Positions 1 through 11,651 of a DNA stretch of 64,000 bases are shown here, piece by piece. The stretch is from positions 311,224 through 375,223 of the forward strand of contig VSDK01000567.1 of the NCBI GenBank assembly GCA_009767595.1, written 5' to 3'. The translations under genes and the position numbers were made by a program. This stretch comes from Symbiodinium kawagutii. Its lineage: Eukaryota > Sar > Dinophyceae > Suessiales > Symbiodiniaceae. The notes below the pieces were generated by a model. The model worked only from the letters and a program-made list of their open reading frames with translations, did no database searches and had not been told where the DNA came from. Every line of letters begins with the position of its first letter. Position 1 is the stretch's first letter.

Positions 1-77
1 GCCTTTTCTGGTTGTGTTGCTGCCGGCGTTTCGGCGGCTGCTTCTGCCGGCATTTCGGCCGGTGCTTCGGTCGTATC
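1..77 (-). CDS. Partial exon cut by the window edge
   Basis: A strong acceptor (CTCTCCTTGCTGCTCCAG) precedes at least 77 nt of open GC-rich sequence. Two phases are plausible: an Ala/Glu/Pro-rich reading (AEMPAEAAAETPAAT) or a Gly/Ser/Arg-rich one. Confidence 0.4.
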
Positions 78-577
78 CTGGAGCAGCAAGGAGAGCAAGA
101 CACCATCCAAGAATAATTGATGGTAGGTTTGCCAACATTAGAGGCATATTATGGCATACTGCTTTTTTCCCATAAATCCTGAACCCTTGCAGGAGGCTTG
201 GGTTTTTGCTACTCAAGATTGTCATGTTGGCTGGTTCGGAGGTATGCTCACCGCCCGAAAATGTGGGGAGTGTGCAAGTTGTGTTCTCCATAATAGAAAT
301 GCCAATCTTATTAAAAAAGCTACCCTCCATTCCAAACCTACAAACCTAAATCATAATGTGAAACCAACTACACCAATGCGTGGCTGCCTACACTGTCCTG
401 CATGCGCCCTCAAACACGAACGAGCTGTACCAACAGGATTAGACTTGGACTTGTCTATGCAAAGGTACCTCAACCCTGACCCACAAGTAGCCCTCCCTTA
501 TTCCGGGATGGTGGTTGGTTGCCCAATTCAAAACTCGTATCCCATTCAAAGCCGTGATCCCAGGTGTCATTGAAAAC

Positions 578-1405
578 AATCAAACAAATATTAAAACCAC
601 CAACCAGTAAATCATCGTAAATCATCATTACAACCATCACGAACCATGATATGCCCTTCAGTATTATTGTTTATTATCCCCTTTAGGTCGCTAACCAAAT
701 TGGTCTTCCCAGTACCACCAACTAGTCCCAACTTAGTCCCGACAATCATCACTGGAGGACGACCGAGACAGGCTGGTCCTTTTGCACACTGACAAGCTGC
801 AGGGCAAACCAAGAGAAGTCATATGCACTTATCTTCGGCAATCAGTAAATAATTCTACATACTTGTACTATAATCATCATCTGTACAGATTTGCATCACT
901 AAACTTATGAAAATGCAAGTTATAATTTTAGTAACATTATGTAATATAACTATGCTTATCATATGACATGATTTGCAACTATAAAATGATGTGATAAATT
1001 CTATCAAACGACACTGTACACCATTGTAATTATAGATGTTAATGTATAACTATCCTTATAGTTGCAAAGTATGCTGTAGAATTTCTATAAATCTGCAAAT
1101 GATACTTATTATTACTATAGAGCAACTGTTGCAAATGATGCTGAGTATGATTCTGTTAGTAACATTGTAACAACATATATAAAACAATTACAATAATCAC
1201 ATTATTGTAAAATTCTTACAGTACTTATACTATCTTATAGTAATTATAACAGCAAATGATAACTATACAATTATAATAATCTAAATTTGGTTGCTTTAAA
1301 AAAATATAAAATATTGCAAAAATCCTATCATACTTATAGTATAAAAAATATAACGACAAATAGTTAATCATTATACAAATCACGATAATCAAAATTCTGT
1401 TGTTA
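578..1405. other. AT-rich intron sequence
   Basis: No island with coding character. The stretch is mostly short TATAGT/ATTATA words; I see no gene or recognised element. Confidence 0.6.
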
Positions 1406-1409
1406 CAAT

Positions 1410-1570
1410 CTGGTTAGTGGTTTCAACCCCAATGAACAATATTAGTCAACCATTTTTTATTTCACACCCTGTGGAAGCGGACCCCACGAGAATGCGAATT
1501 ATTAGTCAACCAACCCTTTCTTACCAATTACTCGGCAAAATTAACAATGTCAATCAAACCACCAACCAGC
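1410..1570. repeat. Family C palindromic element
   Basis: Begins TGGTTAGTGGTTTCAACCCC and ends with the inverted counterpart AACCACCAACCAG. A longer interior than other copies, with a repeated ATTAGTCAACCA motif. Confidence 0.7.
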
Positions 1571-1753
1571 TGATGTTGATAGCTCCCCCCAGCTACTGGT
1601 AAATACACAGCCATCATTTGAAACTATAAGATGGGATATATGGATAATAATGTTACTAAAATCACAAGTTACAAGGTTGATTATTCTCCATGTATCCAAT
1701 TTGTTACACCACCTATAAGATGATGTTAAGATTCTGTTGTTATACTTTGTTGC

Positions 1754-1880
1754 ATCTGGTGGTGTCTCAAAATAGGGGACCCCCAAAATCATCCAATATT
1801 AATCATTTGTAGTAATAAACCAACGATTTTTTGGGGTTTCCCTATTTCTTTAAGGGGTTTCCTATTTTGGTGTTTGAAGG
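1754..1880. repeat. Family B palindromic element
   Basis: GGTGGTGTCTCAAAATAGGG at one end and a degenerate CCTATTTT end at the other, with the usual ATCATCCAATATTAA centre. Confidence 0.65.
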
Positions 1881-1935
1881 TCTGCAGGTGTTTCGATACA
1901 GATGAGTGTTCCGATATTCCAAGAAACACTCATTT

Positions 1936-2136
1936 GGCAGTGGGTCAAAAACCAGTACCCCTGGTTCCCATCATTAACCATTGTTTTCCCTATTACTGTT
2001 GGTGGAAATCCCCCATTAGTTGGTTAATTAATATTGCTCACTATTGATGGTTAACTGCTTGACCCATAGCCATATTCCACCATTAACCATTGTTTTCCCA
2101 TAGCTTAATATTGATGGTCAATATTGACCCATGGCC
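1936..2136. repeat. Family A element plus a half copy
   Basis: A full copy (GTGGGTCAAAAACC to CTTGACCCATAGCCAT) followed by a partial copy, held between the 29-bp inverted repeats at 1876-1904 and 2136-2164. Confidence 0.7.
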
Positions 2137-2160
2137 ATTTGTATCGAACCACCTGCAGAC

Positions 2161-2306
2161 CTTCGGCGCGTTTTCGTGCCTTGGCGGCTCTGGGCGTGCC
2201 CGGTCTCAGCGCCGCCGCCGAAACCGGCGGCGCTTCGGGCAGCCGCAGCTGGCTGCGGAGACCTCGGAGCAGGAGCGTCACAAGGCTTCGACCAAAATGC
2301 GCAAAT
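2161..2306 (-). CDS. Internal exon, Ala/Pro/Gly-rich
   Basis: 146 nt, entry 0, exit 2. Acceptor CGGTTTTCCCTGAG, donor CCGAAG|GTCTGC. It reads ICAFWSKPCDAPAPRSPQPA. The donor side is duplicated in inverted orientation at 1876-1904. A second frame is also open. Confidence 0.45.
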
Positions 2307-2465
2307 CTCAGGGAAAACCGTGGGGAAACCGTGGAAAAACCATGGAAAACCATGGGAAAATCTTCGGAAAACCGTGGGAAAACCCTGGGAATACCATGAA
2401 AAACCATGGAACAACCATGGAAAACCATGGAAAAATCTTAGGAAAACCGGGGGGAAACCGTGCAA
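2307..2465. repeat. GGAAAACCATGG minisatellite
   Basis: Roughly 10-14 bp imperfect units alternating GGAAAACCATGG and GGAAAACCGTGG, directly adjoining the acceptor side of the exon at 2161-2306. Confidence 0.8.
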
Positions 2466-2699
2466 TCAACCAGGGTTGCGTTGGAAAGTGCAGAAACCAT
2501 GGGAAACCTCTTGTGTGCCACCAGGGTTAGAGCGACAATCTAAAGGGAAACCCTTGTAGTTGGCGGATATATTGTGCAACCAGGGTTTCCAACACAGATT
2601 TTCCCATTTACAGGGAGATTCGTGGGCAAGTGGTTGATGGTTGGCTGAGCTGTTGATGGTTGATCCTCTAATTGGTGTTGATGGATTTGATACCATAAA

Positions 2700-3110
2700 C
2701 ATAATAGTAACACTAAGGAATAGCTATGAACATGATGGTGTTAATAGTAATGTCAAGTGTTGATATCTCTATATAATGTCTATATAATATATATTTGGTG
2801 TTGATAGTAAAGGTGTTGATTAAATTCTTTCCGTATTATGGGTACAAGCGTGATGCACGAATTAACTATATCAACCAGCAAGCACTTTGCAGTAGTTGTG
2901 TTAATAATATGTACACCATGAACCTAGTATTGATACTGGTCATAATAGTAAACGCTAGGTGACACTGCGACACTGTATGACGCTAGCATAGTTGCACGCT
3001 GGAATTGTGAGGTACCTGGTACTGTATTGGTACCACTGATGTTGATCCAATTGGTGGTGTTGACTCGGACCAGCACCTTTTTTTTCAATCATTTGCGGAA
3101 GCATAGTGTC
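2700..3110. other. Intron sequence without features
   Basis: AT-rich with GATGGTGTTGATAGTA-type words. No gene or element is supported. Confidence 0.5.
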
Positions 3111-3116
3111 TTCAAA

Positions 3117-3204
3117 TATGGCTATGGGTCAATATCAACCAACCAATGATGGGGGAAAACAATGGTTAATGGTAGGGAACCAGGGGTACAGGGTTTTGAC
3201 CTGC
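3117..3204. repeat. Family A element
   Basis: ATGGCTATGGGTCAATATC to GGGGTACAGGGTTTTGACC; one end lacks the final CATAGCCAT. Confidence 0.75.
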
Positions 3205-3319
3205 CAAATATACCAGAATTGTTCAACTATTCCGCTTGGTTATTACCCTATGACTATCCATTCACAAAACTTTCACTAATCACCATTGTCCAACCACCAA
3301 CCAGCTAAAGATCCACTCC

Positions 3320-3480
3320 AAACCCGACCATGGACCCATTCATTCTCCAACCAAAAATCCAACGTCAAACCAAAATCCAATCAACTCAACCAAAATCCAA
3401 CCCAACCCCAACCATTCTCCAACCCAACCCCAACCATTCTCCAACGCCACCCATTTTCCAACCTCCAACCCAAGCATTCC
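3320..3480. repeat. CCAACC/CCAAAATCCAA low-complexity tract
   Basis: Pyrimidine/adenine-rich imperfect repeats lying in the intron upstream (plus sense) of the island at 3537-3605. Confidence 0.7.
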
Positions 3481-3536
3481 CCAACAGCCGGTATCCCAGC
3501 CCCATATCTTCGGCAGCAATCTCAGCGCGGTACGAC

Positions 3537-3605
3537 CGGTAGCTTCACTGAAGATGGCATCGAAGTCCTCACAAGCACTTCACCCGGTGGCACCGGCAGG
3601 TGCTT
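3537..3605 (-). CDS. Internal exon, Pro/Val-rich
   Basis: 69 nt, entry 0, exit 0. Acceptor TACCGGCCTGGCCTCAG, donor TACCG|GTCGTA; an internal GTGAGG is an alternative donor in phase. It reads HLPVPPGEVLVRTSMPSSVK. Confidence 0.45.
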
Positions 3606-4492
3606 CTGAGGCCAGGCCGGTAGTTTTTTGATGGTTTGATACGGGGGTATAATGGATAATAAGAGGGAAGAATCACGCATAATTATGGTTAAACAACTAG
3701 TTTTGGGTGGTTTCCTAAAAGAGGGAACCCAGCGGTGATGGTTTATGATTCTGAATGGCCAATGGTGAGCGATGATTCATGAGTGGTTAGTGGTGCTTGG
3801 TGATGTCTATACAATGATGGTTCATGATGGTTACTATGTTTTATGGTGGTTGATGGTGGTTACCAATGGTTGGTGGTTGATGATGGCTGATGATTGTTGG
3901 TTGTGATCCATGATGAAGGGCGGTCGACGTTCACCATTCATGATCGATGGTGGATAGTTCATGGGGGTTTGTGGATTATAGTAATTAGCACCAGGTAATT
4001 GCCAACATGTAGCCGGAAACAAGAACAACGATAACGACTGTTACCAGGACAAGAGCAGCAACCGCATGGAAAGCAACTGCAGAAACAGGAGCAGAAACAA
4101 CAAAGACAACAACGTGGTAGATGACTTTGCGCAGTACCATGTCCTTGTCATACTGATAACTGATAATTGTGAATCTGTGAATCTGGAAAGTAAACGTGGG
4201 GATAGCCGGATAGACGGCTTCGGAAGGGCAGCTACAACACTCCTGAAGCTTACCCATCTCCATTTGTTTGGAACTGGTGGGCAGTGCATGCCGTAAGGCA
4301 AGAGACAAGTTGGTGAACAAATGCGAACAAAGCTATGAAGGACATGACTAACAGTCGACAATGCCTACACAAAGCTTCTCAGGGTCTTGGCTTTGCAGTC
4401 TACCTACCCACAAACCATAGCCACCCAACCTACCCACCAACCATAGCCTCACTAGTGAGCAACGAAACAGTGGCCATCCCAGCCTCGCTCAC

Positions 4493-4538
4493 GGGCGGAT
4501 TGGTCGCAGGAGTCTGGCCGGTGAGCGGTGGATGCCAA
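4493..4538 (-). CDS. Short internal exon, Pro/Thr-rich
   Basis: 46 nt, entry 1, exit 0. Acceptor GATTGATGACTTGTCTAG, donor CGCCC|GTGAGC. It reads WHPPLTGQTPATNPP. A family E element lies about 30 nt before the acceptor. Confidence 0.5.
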
Positions 4539-4567
4539 CTAGACAAGTCATCAATCGGGTAGCGAGC

Positions 4568-4700
4568 CAACAGGGTGTACAAGGTGGGCCCCCTTAGTTA
4601 GCTAACTTAGGTTATAACTATGGTAACTACCAGTTATGGTGGATATGACTATAGTTAAATGGCTTATTAATCAACTTATAACCAGGGGGGCCCACCTGGT
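4568..4700. repeat. Family E element
   Basis: ACAAGGTGGGCCCCCTTAG at one end, GGGGGGCCCACC at the other; the interior has TTAGCTAACTTAGG and ACTACCAGTTATGGTGGATA. Confidence 0.75.
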
Positions 4701-4719
4701 AGGAAACCAACTTTCCAAC

Positions 4720-5590
4720 CCTTTTTGGGAGGTTGGTATTGATTTCCATGAGAGCAATGGGCGGCTTTAGACTTCAATCATGGAACCGCGGGTCAGATCC
4801 AAGAATAAGTCAATCTAGACGTAGTACGGAGGTTCAATGAGCATACATCCACAGCCACATCATAGAGGTTTTTTAAACCGACATGTTCTATATCTAAGTA
4901 CCAATGCCAGAGTCTCACACGACACATGTTTTTAGGATGTGGATATATGTACGACCTGCACCACAACAGGAGCTACTGATGTTGATGCGCCGTGGCACCA
5001 AAAGAGTGCAGCTAATTTTGCACAGGAATTGGTTGACAAATATAGCGATAGGCTATAGGCATAGCCGCATAGCATCCAAACATTGCTTTTTCCCTTCCCA
5101 CGGCAACAAAATTATCATCACGTCCAACAAAAAAGAAAACATATTGCATTACAGGAATCATTGAGTTATGACCCCACACTCTCCTTGACTTCTTTGAATC
5201 TCGTCTCTATATCGTCTCGTGTACGCATGAAGGTTACCTATGACTTGAAGCAGCACCTAAGGAGTTGATAAGTCTAAGGTAGGTACTCAATCACTGATCC
5301 TAAACAGCAGAATGATCCAGCTACGATTCAATTTCATAGCTGAGCAAAATTTTGACCAAAGGGTTTGTCTACAGTTCAATCAAAATGAGTGTAAATGCAG
5401 GGCAAATGGAGATTCACCACAACCGTGGCCTGTGCAACAAAGCCGATGGACCTCATCACAGAACATCAACAGCCACAGCAACGAAGCTGCAACAACTCGC
5501 AACCGGATTTAAAGCACCAACAACTGCGACCAAATCGCCCCTGACAAATATCAAGTGACAAATCAACAAACCAACGGAAAACAAAACAAG
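4720..5590. other. Intron sequence, chance open frames only
   Basis: Plus-strand open frames of 60-86 codons occur (4904-5164, 5312-5512) but have no codon bias or splice context and are of chance length. Confidence 0.5.
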
Positions 5591-5597
5591 ACCAAAC

Positions 5598-5696
5598 GGC
5601 TATGGGTCAATATTAACCATCAATATTAAGCAACAATTTCATAGGGAAAACAATGGTTAATGATGGGAACCAGGGGTACAGGGTTTTGACCCATAC
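5598..5696. repeat. Family A element
   Basis: CGGCTATGGGTCAATATTAA to ACAGGGTTTTGACCCATAC, about 99 bp, both ends intact. Confidence 0.8.
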
Positions 5697-5818
5697 CCAA
5701 ACCATCAGAAAACAAACAAACACATCAGAAAACAAAACATCAACAAAAAAAACACAGCAAGAAACCTTACCATGCCTGAACATGCCTTAACATATGTCTT
5801 AACAAGCATTTGGCTTTG

Positions 5819-6044
5819 TGGCTATGGGTCAAAACCCCGTACCCCTTGTTCCCCCATCATTAACCATTGTTTTCCCTATGAAATTGTTGGTGATTATCCT
5901 CCACTAGTTGGTTGATTAATATTGATCCATAGCCATATCTAGCTGGTATATATCCCCTATAATTGTTGCTTATCATCCCCTTTTATCAACCATTAAGCAG
6001 CTAGTTAACCATGGTTGTTGGTTAATGTTGACCCATAGCCATAT
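5819..6044. repeat. Two adjacent family A copies
   Basis: A full copy (GTGGCTATGGGTCAAAACCC to TTGATCCATAGCCAT) is followed by a second copy lacking its left end, ending TTGACCCATAGCCAT shortly before the donor of 6067-6145. Confidence 0.78.
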
Positions 6045-6066
6045 TTGCAGCCAGAGGAAAAAAAAC

Positions 6067-6145
6067 CTGGCGCAGCCCCGGCACCGAGTTGGGATGCTGT
6101 CCATGTCTCTGTTCGAAGTTGGTTCCCAGGACGTGCCGGAGACCC
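6067..6145 (-). CDS. Internal exon, unknown protein
   Basis: 79 nt, entry 2, exit 2. Acceptor CCTAGCACGATCCCAG, donor GCGCCAG|GTTTTT. It reads VSGTSWEPTSNRDMDSIPTR. A family A element begins about 25 nt after the donor. The plus strand also has plausible splice signals. Confidence 0.48.
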
Positions 6146-6227
6146 CTGGGATCGTGCTAGGCATGGCACGGTGGAGCGCGAGCTAAGGGATGGCAGGGTG
6201 AGCCACGGGAGGTTGGATGCGTAAATG

Positions 6228-7370
6228 GCCATGATATTTTTGGTTACTATGGTTACTAAGCTATGGCTACTATGGTTATTATGGTTATTATAGATAATCA
6301 TGGCTACGGTTACTATGGTTACTGAAGTAGCGAAGGCTACTAAATGGTTCATTCACCCATCGGTTACTGTAGTAGCTTTGGTTCGTATTGGTTCATCACC
6401 AATCACAGTTGGTTTGTACTGGATTATCCTCGTTTATGGCTGCTAGAATGGTTTTTTCAAGGTTCCATGGGAGATCACAACCAAACGTAGCCAACAATTG
6501 AGCAGTCAATACGAGTGGCGGCCTCGAAAGACTAGTGAAAAACTAGTTTGCCTATAAAAACTTAGGTGATCCAGTAATTAATATGGTGATTACTATTTAA
6601 TATTTCAGCACCACGCTAGAGGATAATGCCATTGAAGAATTCACCATTTCCCAACCACCTGGCACGGAAACGAAGCAAAACTCCCCAATGAAATGTGAAA
6701 AAACCTACCAAGACAAGAGTTCTGATTGATGATACGTCCATCCGTCTAAGACTTTATATGATCAACATCAGTTTTGAATCGAAGAGGATATTCTCCTTCT
6801 ATGTCCTCCATCAATGATATGTCCATCCGTTCATCAAAGAGGAACAACAACGCGCAGTTTTGGGATGACACATCACCATTCACACCCCATCATTTGGCCT
6901 TGTCCCTCCCAATGATCCAGCTGTTCAGTTCGCCTTTAGTTTTATAGGGAAGCCACCGCGGATGATGGACTACCTTCACCATGATGTGAACAAGGCTGAA
7001 CCATAGATACTTTGCGGTTGAAACTGGTCACTATTGTGAAGTGTACTACTAATAAGTATACTGGCTCATGAACCATAGTCGTCATGTAAAAATTGGCCAA
7101 CTGTTTTGACAAGTACAAAGACACTTTTGTGAGGATTATGAACCATAGTCATGCATAGATTCCTTACTGCTAAACCATAGTTGTCAGGTATAGTATAATG
7201 ACCAAAGGTGACCATTACTAAGTATAGTAACATATAGTAACCATGATCAACCAGTATTCACCAGAATAAATAACAGATTCAACCATAGTAACCATAGTCA
7301 TCCATAGATTGACCATAGATTCAACCATAAGTAACCACTATTAAACCCGTAGATTCCTCCACTGAAGCTG
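6228..7370. other. Intron sequence with GGTTACTATGG/ACCATAGT repeats
   Basis: Degenerate short repeats on both strands at 6228-6420 and 7130-7350. No coding island until 7405. Confidence 0.55.
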
Positions 7371-7404
7371 TCACATCAGCTGGGAAAGGCCGCTACCAAG
7401 TCAC

Positions 7405-7473
7405 CCGCTGGGCGACATCCACGATGGCATGCCGCCTCTCTCGTGCTCATGTGGCACGGGCCTCGGGCGTTCG
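7405..7473 (-). CDS. Internal exon, Cys/His-containing
   Basis: 69 nt, entry 2, exit 1. Acceptor GCCCGTCTGCCTTCCCAG is strong, donor AGCGG|GTGACT. It reads NARGPCHMSTREAACHRGCR. Confidence 0.5.
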
Positions 7474-7746
7474 CTGGGAAGGCAGACGGGCTCCAGCTGT
7501 ATCATCTATAGGGGATCGGCTTGGAGTATCCTTGGAGTGGCCATCACCCTGATGCAGGCGGCTGTTGTCTATATGCAGCCAGTTGTCCACATGGCAAACA
7601 TTTCTGTTTCTGAGCATGTTCAACTGGATGATGGGTATACATCAGCTGGTTTCGTTCATATCTCAACTGACGTCCCTCGACTCATAGATGATATCCAGGA
7701 TGTCAACGTACTCCACTGATCCTCTGACGAATGATATCATCCAGCA

Positions 7747-7868
7747 ATATGGCTATGGGTCAAAACCCTGTACTCCTGGTTCCCCCATCATTAGCCATTG
7801 TTTTCCCTATAGCTTTGTTGGTGATTATCCTCCACTAGTTGGTTGATTAATATTGACCCATAGCTATG
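7747..7868. repeat. Family A element
   Basis: ATATGGCTATGGGTCAAAAC to ATATTGACCCATAGCTATG, full length. Confidence 0.82.
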
Positions 7869-7892
7869 TTTGGCTGGATCCAGCAGTTAGAC

Positions 7893-8048
7893 CCCTTCTG
7901 GTAGGTTTTGGTCTCCCCCCTTCAAGGCCTGGCTCGCTCCTCCCCTCGCCTCCCAAGCACCAGCTCCACAGGACCACCAGCAACTCCGCGGGGATCTGAC
8001 CCCAGCGCACAGATGCTCGGGTCCCCACTCTCTTCGGAGCAACGGATG
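7893..8048 (-). CDS. Internal exon, Trp/Leu-rich
   Basis: 156 nt, entry 2, exit 1. It contains RWGQIPAELLVVLWSWCLGG. The acceptor GCCTGCGGAG and donor GGG|GTCTAA are weak, and a second frame across 7920-8110 with a GTGAGA donor inside is equally open, so the boundaries are uncertain. Confidence 0.4.
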
Positions 8049-8136
8049 CTCCGCAGGCGGATCCATCTCACCCTCCAACCAAGGAGTGCTGCTGGACTCG
8101 GTGGGAAAGGCAGTTTCACTTTCCAAAATCCACGGG

Positions 8137-8175
8137 CAGGGCATGACAGGGCATGACAGGGCATGACAGGGCATG
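8137..8175. repeat. Four 10-bp units GGGCATGACA
   Basis: A near-perfect short tandem array next to the island at 7893-8048. Confidence 0.85.
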
Positions 8176-8189
8176 GTGGTTGCTGAATA

Positions 8190-8342
8190 GCATGGCTGGT
8201 ACACCCCAAAGCATCCAAGAGTTGAACGATTTATAGTATTTTGTGAAAAAATCATCAAAGATTGACCTTTTATAGCAGTAAAATAAAGATAAATAAAGCA
8301 TCCAGAACTTTGGGGGTCCCCGATTTTGAGGAACCACCATAT
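8190..8342. repeat. Family B element, degenerate
   Basis: The right end (GGTCCCCGATTTTGAGGAACCACCAT) is clear; the left end (GGTACACCCCAAAGCATCC) is eroded. Confidence 0.55.
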
Positions 8343-8562
8343 CTTGAGATCCACATCCATTGTACGCAACGATCTGCTAATCCAAAAGCATTTGTTCTCT
8401 CACGGCAAGACTCCACAGTGCATTGGAAGTGCTATGACTGTATAGCTTGCCTCTGTCTACAGGTACAAAGGTGTACATATCAAACTACTTACATGATCAT
8501 CTTGCAAACTGACTCATCATGGTAGTTTGCAAATAAACATCCAAATACATCTCCACATGCAT

Positions 8563-8662
8563 ATGAGTGTTTCTCAAAATCAAGGATCCCCAAAGTGGAT
8601 GGTTTATTCTTAACAATGACTGATGACTTGGATGATTTGGGGGATCCCATATTTTGACAAAT
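8563..8662. repeat. Family B element
   Basis: GTGTTTCTCAAAATCAAGGATCC to GGATCCCATATTTTGACAAA, diverged ends. Confidence 0.6.
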
Positions 8663-8789
8663 GCCCGTACAAGAAATATACATACTCGCTGGTTACTCAT
8701 TCGGGATTAATTTGAGAACCCCCCATATCCACATACACGCTGATGTTGCAACACCTATTCCAAACACCACCAGCAACTGCTCCACCCAC

Positions 8790-8819
8790 ATTCCGCTGAG
8801 TGCTCCAGGCCCCAGCCCC
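8790..8819 (-). CDS. Short candidate exon
   Basis: 30 nt, entry 2, exit 1. Acceptor TGAGACCGCCGCAG, donor GGAAT|GTGGGT. It reads GWGLEHSAE. The frame is open further to 8845 behind a second acceptor (ATCACCCAG) that would need entry 0. Confidence 0.38.
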
Positions 8820-8869
8820 CTGCGGCGGTCTCAGACCTTGAACGGGGCTGCTGGGTGATACTAGCCACC

Positions 8870-9360
8870 AATAGATTTGGTGAGCAATACCCAGGTAAGT
8901 TATGTTTCATTATATGTTTGGTGAGCAACTATCAATCTTACTATATAATAGCTTTGGTGAGCCACTAATAGCAATACCAGTTATGTTGTTTAGTATCCAG
9001 CTTGATAGAACCAACTGATAGCAATACCAAGATAAGTTGTGTTTGATAACCAAGGCTATTAGTGGGTTTATTAGCTAATAGATTGGTTAATACCAAAGCT
9101 ATGTATCTGGCTCACTGAGATTGATAACCAATCTTGATCCTCAATAGCGGTATCACGATATTTTTGGTAAATGCATGGTCGATAAATAAATATGGAACCA
9201 GTATGCTCAAAAAGGTCTACTCAATCAAACAAATCAATGAATCAAAGGGGCTGCTGGTTTCAAGGCAACCGTTGCTGAAAGAGGTCATCAACATATTCAA
9301 CATGATGGGGTTCAATCGTAACTTTTCTAATTGGGTCCATGAATGGTGCTACCCCTTGAT
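8870..9360. other. Intron sequence with TTGGTGAGCAA repeats
   Basis: Short GGTGAGCAATACC and AGCTATTAG words at 8876-9110; no coding signal. Confidence 0.5.
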
Positions 9361-9370
9361 CAACATCAGC

Positions 9371-9469
9371 TGTTTGGTGGGTTCAACCCCCATGCAACAT
9401 ATTAGTCAACCAACCAATTGTCAATGGATACTAGGGAAAATAACACATGTTTGAAACCACCAACCAGTC
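9371..9469. repeat. Family C element
   Basis: TGTTTGGTGGGTTCAACCCC to TGTTTGAAACCACCAACCAG, with ATATTAGTCAACCAACCA inside. It lies 38 bp from the donor of 9507-9704. Confidence 0.8.
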
Positions 9470-9506
9470 ATGAACCATGACTCCAACTACTCTCTGGCAA
9501 ACTTAC

Positions 9507-9704
9507 CTGGAAGCTCAAACGTCCATTCAACTGGGTACGTCAACCAGCTATCCATGGTGGACTTTCCACTCAACTTGGCTAGTTTGCCCCTTGACCAAAC
9601 CATCACCACCCAGCTGTTCATAGCCATCATAGCCATCGGGTGCAGCATCGACTTGGAGGTGGACAAGTCGCCATGGATGATGCCACAATCGGCACTGAAC
9701 AAAT
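9507..9704 (-). CDS. Largest split exon, consensus donor
   Basis: 198 nt, entry 2, exit 1. Donor TTCCAG|GTAAGT is perfect consensus; acceptor GGACATGTGGAG. The 65-codon frame contains HGDLSTSKSMLHPMAMMAMN, Met/Trp/Ser-rich. Base composition is close to that of the surrounding intron. Confidence 0.5.
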
Positions 9705-10228
9705 CTCCACATGTCCAGTGCCGATGGCAGTTGAAATGCTGGTGGAAATGCTGGTGGATATGGTTGATATGGTTGATATCATAGTGCTTTACCGTTAGGT
9801 GTTGTAAGAATCACTCGGTTGCAATATCTACCATCATGCCACCCAGATATCTCTCGATCAACCACGAGAATATGCTGTAGGTATCTTTAGATGTATTGCT
9901 TGTACACGAGTGCCCCGTTTTGGTATTGGCAGTACCTGAAATATTCAAATCACATCATGAACCCCAGGCACTAATCATCTCACAGCTGGGAAAGGGTCAG
10001 TAACCATGGGGATCGTACCTGCCCTAAGTACCAACCATCACTTTGGGATTCCCAGTGGCTTGAGGAACGACCAGCAGCTGTTGACCCCTTATTGTTGCTG
10101 ATTGTCCCCTGTTAATCTCATTATCTTCCAGTAAAAGCCCCTATAGAATCAAGAATCATTCAGAAACCACCATATCATGGCCCCAAACTACCCTAAGTGC
10201 CTTATAACTGGCTGATCCCACCGCATAC

Positions 10229-10329
10229 CATGGCCTTCTCCCAGGGAGCCCTTCCCCACTGAGCACCGGCACGAGGCATTTGCATCCGCCTCAGCCTTGC
10301 AGCGCGGCAAGGTGCCCCAACTTGGTGCC
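10229..10329 (-). CDS. Internal exon, Cys-rich
   Basis: 101 nt, entry 1, exit 1. Donor GCCATG|GTATGC is good; acceptor ACGACTACCACAAG. It contains LPRCKAEADANASCRCSVGK. A family A element ends about 40 nt before the acceptor. Confidence 0.5.
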
Positions 10330-10361
10330 CTTGTGGTAGTCGTTGGTGCCATGATGTACCA

Positions 10362-10520
10362 TGGTGGCTATGGGCCAAGCAGTTAACCAACCAATCTTAA
10401 GGGGGATGACCAACCAATAATGGGGATATATAACAATGGTTAATGATAGGGGAGCCAGGGGTACGGGGTGAACTGACCCACAGCTTGGTAGCAAGGGTTC
10501 ATGGTGGTAATAGTGGGTCA
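10362..10520. repeat. Family A long subtype, copy 1
   Basis: GGTGGCTATGGGCCAAGCAG to TGAACTGACCCACAGC, with TTAAGGGGGATGACCAACCA inside, then a shared 35-bp flank (GGTAGCAAGGGTTCATGG). Very similar to 18143-18300. Confidence 0.82.
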
Positions 10521-10529
10521 TAGTGCATT

Positions 10530-11590
10530 CATGGGATTGATAATTCTTAAGAGTGAATTCATGGGCAATGAATTATAACTCGATCATTGGTTGATGGCTC
10601 ATATAGTGGTTATAAGTTATAATTGTGGTACTTGTAAATCACCGCAGACAATGGCAAACTGCGGCTGATAATGATTGCTAGCTGTTGTTGATGGTTAACG
10701 CGTATTGCTGTGGTAGGATGGGAATTCAAAGACTGGTTGTTCGTTGGTCATCACTACGGTTGATTGTTGCTGGATGCGAGTGGACATTAAAGCACCTCAA
10801 ATGGTTCCATGATCCTTGAACTCCAACGGTTCTGATAATCTAGAGTTGGATGATAAGCGAACTGCACATTTCTACGTTTGAAGGAAACCTAGTACGATGG
10901 TATATATTCTAAGCAACTTTTAATTGGGAGGCAACATTCTCAGGCTACATACATAATTCTTGATAAAATGATCATTGAAGTCGCATGACATCTCTTTGTG
11001 ACACACACACACACAGAGATTTATGCACGTGTGTGCACACAAAGCGTATTCACTTGTGCATTTCAGCATTTGCGAATAAAGTTTCAATACCCCTTTTCCA
11101 TACTATAAAAGCAGGGTACCCCCAAACCTACCCTCTGCCGATCACATGGGGGTAGCCGGAGCAACAATGTTTGAGGACAGCTTTCTATTAGGGTGCAATA
11201 ATAGTCCTTCCAATTCGTTGGATTCCCTGTATGTACATCAAGTTACTTGAAGCGCTGGGTGAACATCTCTTCGGACTGCTTCTTCATATCGGTGACGATG
11301 ATTGAATAGGATTCAGACAAGAATCACACACACATGACTGGTCCATATACAACCTTGGTCAGTGGTTTGGGGGTCTGTCGCATTATGGTGGTTATACAAT
11401 GATGCTATAATCAAGGAACATGGCTGGATGCAAGAAGTACGTCTACTCCTACCACTACAATAATCTTGTAGCTGCTGCTGCTACTCCAAATGCTTCCAGT
11501 TACAATGAAATCGTAGGGAACCAGCTGGTTTCTACCAGCTGGTTATTTGGGGTTGGTCACCTACTACAATACTAACTGGAAGCGTAGGGA
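10530..11590. other. Intron sequence without genes
   Basis: Includes a CACACACAGAGATT simple tract near 11000. No coding island or full-length element. Confidence 0.5.
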
Positions 11591-11615
11591 CTGACTACTA
11601 CTACTACTTCTACTG

Positions 11616-11651
<36 letters not shown>

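Noticed and set aside
151-573. 140-codon plus open frame with Cys residues
   Set aside because: Frames of this length are expected about once by chance in 64 kb at this base composition; no codon bias or splice context.
4904-5164. 86-codon plus frame
   Set aside because: Chance length, AT-rich codons, no splice or start context.
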